This document shows positions 58,877 to 64,000 of a stretch of 64,000 bases of DNA, piece by piece. The translations under genes were made by a program, and so were the position numbers. How positions within the stretch are numbered: the first letter of the stretch is position 1; each line of letters begins with the position of its first letter. The stretch lies in contig CAJNOL010001308.1 of NCBI GenBank assembly GCA_905250125.1, positions 1 through 64,000 on the forward strand, read 5' to 3'. The notes beneath the pieces are model-generated. The model was not told where the DNA came from, did not search any database, and worked only from the letters and a program-made list of their open reading frames with translations. The DNA is from Rotaria sordida (lineage: Eukaryota; Rotifera; Eurotatoria; Philodinida; Philodinidae).

Positions 58877-59573
58877 ATGTGTTCGATTCAAAATAAAGAA
58901 AACTCAATGCTCGAAGCTATTCAATCTGACTCAAACGATAAAATTCGGGTAAGAATTTATATTTGAAATCATGGAAAATAGATTTGGTTTACTTTTTTAG
59001 TTACTTAATGACTTGATTGATCATGCTACAAACGTAGATGAATTAATTGAACATCACAAAAAACGATGCTTGATTTATTATGAAGAACATAGATACAAGG
59101 GTTAGTTAAAATCATTTAGATTTGTTCCAAATTCATTCTATTATTTTAGATGCTTTGCATGACATTAAAATCTTAGATCGATATGGCTACATAGATGAAT
59201 CATTATTAATGATAAAATGGTATATCATTCTATTGTCTTGTTTATACACAATTATGTATATATACTTTTTGACAGGATATGCAGCGTTCATTGTCACACA
59301 GGAGAAATTCGTAGTTCGATTTTGAAAAGTCTCAATGTAGAAAGTAAGTCTCTATTTTCAACATGATAGATATACTTAAAAGTGCTTGTTTTTTAGTTGT
59401 GAACAACATTGATGAAGCTATTAATCTATTGAATTGCATAAGTGAAGCAAAAGTGGACAAGCTCATTCAACGTAAGTGTCAACAAATGTCTTATGATGAT
59501 TGTTTGATAAGAACTTCCATTTTTAGGTAATTCTAAAGGACGTTCATCCAAGAGAATCAAGCGTTTAAATTAA
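58877..59573 (+). CDS. Unrecognised 143-residue protein, six small exons
   Basis: Exons 58877-58948, 59001-59100, 59150-59219, 59276-59343, 59397-59471 and 59527-59573; 432 bases, frame closed, every intron 49-56 bases with GT/AG. The protein is hydrophilic and mostly helical: MCSIQNKENSMLEAIQSDS, then LLNDLIDHATNVDELIEHH, YKDALHDIKILDRYGYIDES, an ICSVHCHTGEI loop and IDEAINLLNCISEAKV, ending in a basic SKGRSSKRIKRLN tail that could be a nuclear signal. The ALHDIKILDRYGY part recalls a TPR helix, but there is too little for a call. The tight exon structure argues that it is real. AATAAA near 59816. Confidence 0.75.
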
Positions 59574-60646
59574 CAAAACTAGGAAACTAAACAAATAATG
59601 ACGTGTACTGCACGCTAAAATTGAACTTGTGATTTTTCTTGTTTGTATTTCATGTCTTATTGCCATATAGTTCAGTGTTTGTTTATTGTTGGTTTCGTAG
59701 TTAGTTTTTGATTTTTTTGATTGTTATTATATAGTACTGATGTATGAGTGTATTGTCATCAAGCGCCTCACACATGATGGTCTAAAATCAAAAGAATCAT
59801 ATTCATTGTAATGAAAATAAAAATTAATTTGTAGAAATTAATTTATTATAGCAACCATTGAAGTCAATTAAGAGAAATAAAACCTCAATGGTATATTCAA
59901 CAGGACATTTTCATTTTCCGCAAGATATTCCATCTATTGATCAACAATCAATAATAATTAACTTGAACATGAAGTATTTTATATTTTCAATTTTTATTTA
60001 TTATAAACATATTTTCATAACATTTTCAAGTTCAATTGCTCATCACTGTCAACGAGTAGCGTAATAAACACAAATTTTTGTGGCACATCATTATTCTTTT
60101 GAAAATAAATTATTCGTGTAAACAACGCATTAAACTAAATTTTTATTATTGATTGAAGCAAATCAAAAATTTGATGAAAATTTCTTTGTAGTTTGAACAA
60201 AAAATGAAAGAGAATTTTTTATTTGAATATTCATCAAACAAAGGATATTATTGATTTAATATTCATATTCGTAGGAGTTCTGATAGTAAAAACGTGCGAA
60301 AGAGCCATGATCTTAATTTTTTTTTGTAGATATTCTAATTAGATTTTCTGTTTATATCTTGACAAACGCCGTTTGCAATGACAACATTCAGCATATGTCT
60401 TTCTACTTTTTTTTAATATTGAATATTTCCATTAAAATATCAAGCATATATTTTATATAGGTCATTTTTGTCTTGACGATAGATAGTTCGAAAAAAATAA
60501 ATCATTCTTGCATTTATATTGAAGTTTATACAGATGTAGCACAAAACTTTCACAAATTTTATCCATAACGTCATCGTAATCATGTGATTCTCTTCTTATT
60601 CTTGCGATTTACAAGAAGAAATATTCGATTAAGGAGAAAAGATAAA
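59574..60646. other. Intergenic, 1.1 kb
   Basis: Holds the 3' flank of the six-exon gene. The open frame 59858-60064 has no recognisable feature. Confidence 0.5.
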
Positions 60647-61230
60647 TACAGGGTGGCGCAAAAGTTGCGAGTTAGTTAGTCTTTGGTTTTGAATAACTCT
60701 TGATATGAATAAGATAGAGAGCTGTGGCTTTCATCATTCGAAAGAGAGTATGTGACTGCATAGTTCCATGTATTACTTAACAATCTTATCCGATGATCAA
60801 ACGGTGGGTCTCCAAGAAAAAAATGGTGACAGCTCTGTAAAGATGGTACAAAATTTGAGCTCTAAAAAGTGTAGTAGATCGACATACTTGCAATCTAGGC
60901 TCATATCTATATCCAAAACTTTTATCTTTTTTCATTGAAACGTTATAGACGTTGCATTAGAGGATGAAACTGTGGGCATGGATTTTAAATATGCAGATCT
61001 AGTACACTTTCTGGAATTGAAATGTTAAATCATCTTCATAGAGCTGTCACTGTTTTTTCGAACACTCACCATTTGATCATCGGATAAGATCGTCGAGTAA
61101 TACATGGAACTATGCAGTCACATACTCTCTTTCAAACGATGAAAGCCGCAGCTTTCTATCTTATTCATATCAAAGGTTATTCAAAATCAAAGACTAACTC
61201 AAGAGTAACTTTTGCGTCAACCGCAATATA
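60647..61230. mobile_element. Mariner-derived MITE, 0.58 kb
   Basis: Left end TACAGGGTGGCGCAAAAGTT, identical to the mariner terminus at 55879. The right end is a diverged inverted form (aacttttgcgtcaaccgca). Inverted arms of about 190 bases include gagagtatgtgactgcatag, with ctatgcagtcacatactctc on the other arm. No transposase. Confidence 0.8.
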
Positions 61231-62982
61231 TGTCTGAGCAATGGGGAATTATTGTATGAAATTACAAGACGTCGCTCCATGTGTAATCTTGTAAAAAGGC
61301 GCTTAGAAACTATTTGATCACCAAAAATATCATACGGAATCATCTTGTGTAATTCAGATCAAAAATTTAAAACTTGATTTCTATCAACACACGAAAGAGA
61401 CTTCAGAAAATCATGCACCAGAAGGAACCAGCACCGAAAATGGCAACAATTCTAACAGGCAGATATGACTTGCTTCATTTGCAATAATATGGACCAGGGT
61501 GTGGGTATGGGTGTCCTTTTCATCAACACCCACACCCAATGGATAAATCTTAAATGAATAGATTAGTCAAGGCAAAACTTGATCATATTGCAGTACGATT
61601 CTTTTTAAAATGTTATGACAACCAGTAGTATCAAACTTCCAACTTGAATTCAATTGAAATTTCAAGTTTCGACTTTCGACTTTCAAACTTATCTTACGGC
61701 ATCAACACCAGCTGCAATGATGTGTGTGTGAGATTGTATGTGAGTCGTGATTCTTTAAAGTGCTTTTGACTTGAAAATTGAAACCTGAATTCAAGTTAGA
61801 AATTTAACATATATGTTAATTTCCATCGTTGGAGAAACAAAATGAACATACATCAAGTGACGTTCTATACATTTTTCTAGTATACTCGCTAAAACGAAGG
61901 ATGGTTTCTTAGCAAAAAAGAAGACGAAGAAAAACACCTTTTTTCAAAAGCTGTCAAAAATTTCACATAGAGAATTTGCTATTATGTCTGTAGCTTCTAA
62001 ATGATAAATTCAAAATATTTGAACCTTCTGCAGTTGTGTAAATCTTCTCTCAACAGTTTGAATAGACACTTAACGATTCAAATCTCACTGTAAACATTTC
62101 ACTAAATTGATACTAGTACAACCATCATGTATGATAGAAGAGAAATAGATCTTATCGAAACTTTATTATACACTTATAGAAAATTTCTAAACGCTTATTG
62201 TATTGTATTAAAGTGTCATTGCCACTACTATTGAACTGCTCTAAGTAATAATTTATATTTACTTTGATCGGAACGTCAATAGTATACGGAGAACTATTTA
62301 CAATCCGCAATGAAAACAGAAAAATTCTACTTATTGAGAGTCTCTATCATACGTATAATTGATGCACTGATGAAAATAAAATTGAAGGGATAGTATACAT
62401 AAGAGAAACGGGCCTTTTTTTAAAATAGGGATTCATTATGATCAGTGAAGAGTGACGAGACAACAAAAAATGATTTTTTTTCTACATCGACGTCAATGAA
62501 TGGTTCTCTTTCTTCCGTTACTTGTGTATGTTTTTATGTGTGTAAAAATATTTAATATTTATTTTCATATATAAAATATTGTAGACACAAAACAAAATGA
62601 TACGATCATAATTTAAAAGGAAGAATACTTGAGAAAATATCAATAGTCAATTAGTAATGAAAATGTTGTATTATATCATTCTACGGAATGAAAGTTTTGA
62701 CCTTTTATTGCTATCAAAGTTATCAAGAGTTTAAAAAAATCATTTTTCATCTTAATATAACTATTTATTTGAAAGAAAAACAAACAATAGCATTGAAAAG
62801 AGATACATGACAAACTAATCCATAAACATTCATATACAGACATATCGATGAATATAAAATAAACCAAAATTTATCTATGTAAATTTTTGCGATACTTCAT
62901 TTTTATTATTAACTGTTTATTGGTTTTGTTGAAGACTTTTCTTTAAATTAATATTATTGTTATTGCAGAGCTATGCGTTATA
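61231..62982. other. Intergenic with telomere-like inverted tract
   Basis: No gene. 61497-61547 holds a telomere-like inverted pair. Short ttgaattc/gaattcaag repeats lie near 61646 and 61793. Confidence 0.5.
61497..61547. repeat. Inverted telomere-like tracts
   Basis: AGGGTGTGGGTATGGGTGT (61496-61514) faces AACACCCACACCC (61525-61537): two TGTGGG-like tracts in opposite orientation about 11 bases apart. Confidence 0.5.
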
Positions 62983-63186
62983 ATGCATGATATTTTTTTA
63001 CAAATATATCATATTTCTACCTCATCCAAATTCATCTCCTTCGACCAATGTATATATCGTGCGGAAGTTGAAACTTCAGCAAAAGTTTTATCGAAGTTGT
63101 TTTGTACTGTTCAAATGTTAAAGTATCCAGAAATGGATGTTATTATGTTAAAACAAACAGTTAAAGGAAAAAATTTACTGCCATAA
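62983..63186 (+). CDS. Doubtful 67-residue ORF
   Basis: ATG at 62983, about 14 bases after a tattgcag acceptor. The product (with RAEVETSAKVLSKLF and LKYPEMDVIMLKQTVKGK) is not A/T-homopolymer-like and could be a last exon or a decayed gene, but I recognise no domain. Confidence 0.2.
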   Translation: MHDIFLQIYHISTSSKFISFDQCIYRAEVETSAKVLSKLFCTVQMLKYPEMDVIMLKQTVKGKNLLP

Positions 63187-64000
63187 AAAGTTACGTTTTG
63201 AATTTTTTTCGTGTTTTCCCTTTTATTCTGACCAAGTTGAACATTCTAAAGCAGTGAGATGGTCCATTATTGCTGAACCATGCTTTGAAAAAACTTAAAT
63301 TGAAAAGAATAAAAAAGTAAATATTTGTAGCGGCTTATTAGAAATTTGTTCTATCTAATGTTTTGATCATAGTCATATTTCATTTTTAATCTACTTTAAG
63401 AAATAGAAAATTGATCCGATTTATTTAATTAGAAAACAGAAAATCTAACATAACGTTTGTTAAAATGATAGGATTATGACGGATGATGTACCCATCCGCA
63501 TCCACACTCTCAATTATCAGACTTAAACAGTTTATCGAATGATTTATTAATCAAAAAACTGAATCTAAGAAAATGGAACCTTCTCGTCCGCTTTTTCCAT
63601 GATATCTACATCTAAATCGAAATACAGACTAATGGTTGTACAATTACGTAGTAATGTTAATGAGTAAAGTATTCAGATAAACAATTCTAGGACATTCACA
63701 AGTATTGAAAATATCCACATCTCATATCTAAGACTTTCCCAATACGATATATTGTAAATTTCCCATTGTGTTATATAATACCGTATACGAAATTTTTCCA
63801 ACCTGTTCTTATATAATATTTAAAATAGAAATGATTTTTGTGTTTATTCTTTCTTATATAGATATGTTCTAAAGAAATTTTTGTTCAATGATTTAATATC
63901 GATTTTTATTCTAATTCAACTTCATCATAATAATAGATACATTTTCATTCATGTTTGTATTGACCTCGAGTTTAAGAAAAAAACGATTGCACATAAAAAT
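63187..64000. other. Window end, no gene seen
   Basis: AT-rich; includes a short cccatccgcatccacactc patch near 63490. Nothing assignable. Confidence 0.5.

Noticed and set aside
1-64000. CRISPR arrays, operons, bacterial ribosome binding sites
   Set aside because: None seen; the spliced animal genes show that this is a eukaryotic nuclear segment.

Overview
The window looks like nuclear DNA of a small invertebrate, most probably a bdelloid rotifer. The evidence is AT-rich sequence, many introns of about 50-60 bases, animal genes (Slit, GPHR/GPR89, diacylglycerol kinase, a Hedgehog-type Hint protein), short TGTGGG-type tracts like those I recall as bdelloid telomere repeat, and a plant/bacterial-style GH19 chitinase. 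The taxon is inferred; no rRNA or mitochondrial marker is present to prove it. All gene models were spliced by eye from GT/AG sites and reading-frame continuity.

Layout. 1-4 kb: a two-exon GH19 chitinase with a hevein domain (- strand). 4.0-17.7 kb: a complete 31-exon slit gene (+), encoding four LRR blocks, four EGF repeats, a laminin G domain, one EGF and a C-terminal cystine knot. Its large introns are filled with dispersed repeats. 18.7-20.1, 28.3-29.7 and 32.1-33.4 kb: three copies of a convergent gene pair. The - strand member encodes a secreted 12-cysteine Ly6/uPAR-like protein (two intact, one broken). The + strand member encodes a short secreted peptide and is damaged in all three copies. 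20.6-23.3 kb: a diacylglycerol kinase (-). 26.4 kb: a broken RING-finger gene. 36.2-37.0 kb: an intronless ELO-type fatty acid elongase (-). 40.1-41.3 kb: a six-exon secreted protein with a new eight-cysteine N-terminal domain joined to a Hint/Hog domain (-). 43.7-48.0 kb: the ten-exon Golgi pH regulator (-). 50.9-51.9 kb: a four-transmembrane protein (+). 54.0-54.4 kb: a small secreted eight-cysteine protein (+). 58.9-59.6 kb: an unrecognised six-exon gene of 143 residues (+).

Between and inside the genes lies a dense set of DNA-transposon derivatives: a decayed mariner with its helix-turn-helix remnant, several mariner-like terminal-inverted-repeat elements (some sharing ends), tiny hAT-like MITEs with 8-bp target duplications (one interrupts a pair gene), and a 420-bp foldback element with perfect 196-bp arms and an exact 10-bp target duplication. 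Seven of the nine main intact genes outside the paired units have an AG acceptor 2-18 bases before the ATG, which fits spliced-leader trans-splicing.

The genes do not form one pathway. Slit and the Hint protein are secreted signalling-type proteins, DGK and the elongase act in lipid metabolism, and GPHR is a Golgi channel. The most unusual items are the Hint protein with its new N-terminal domain, the convergent pair family and its decay, and the perfect foldback element.
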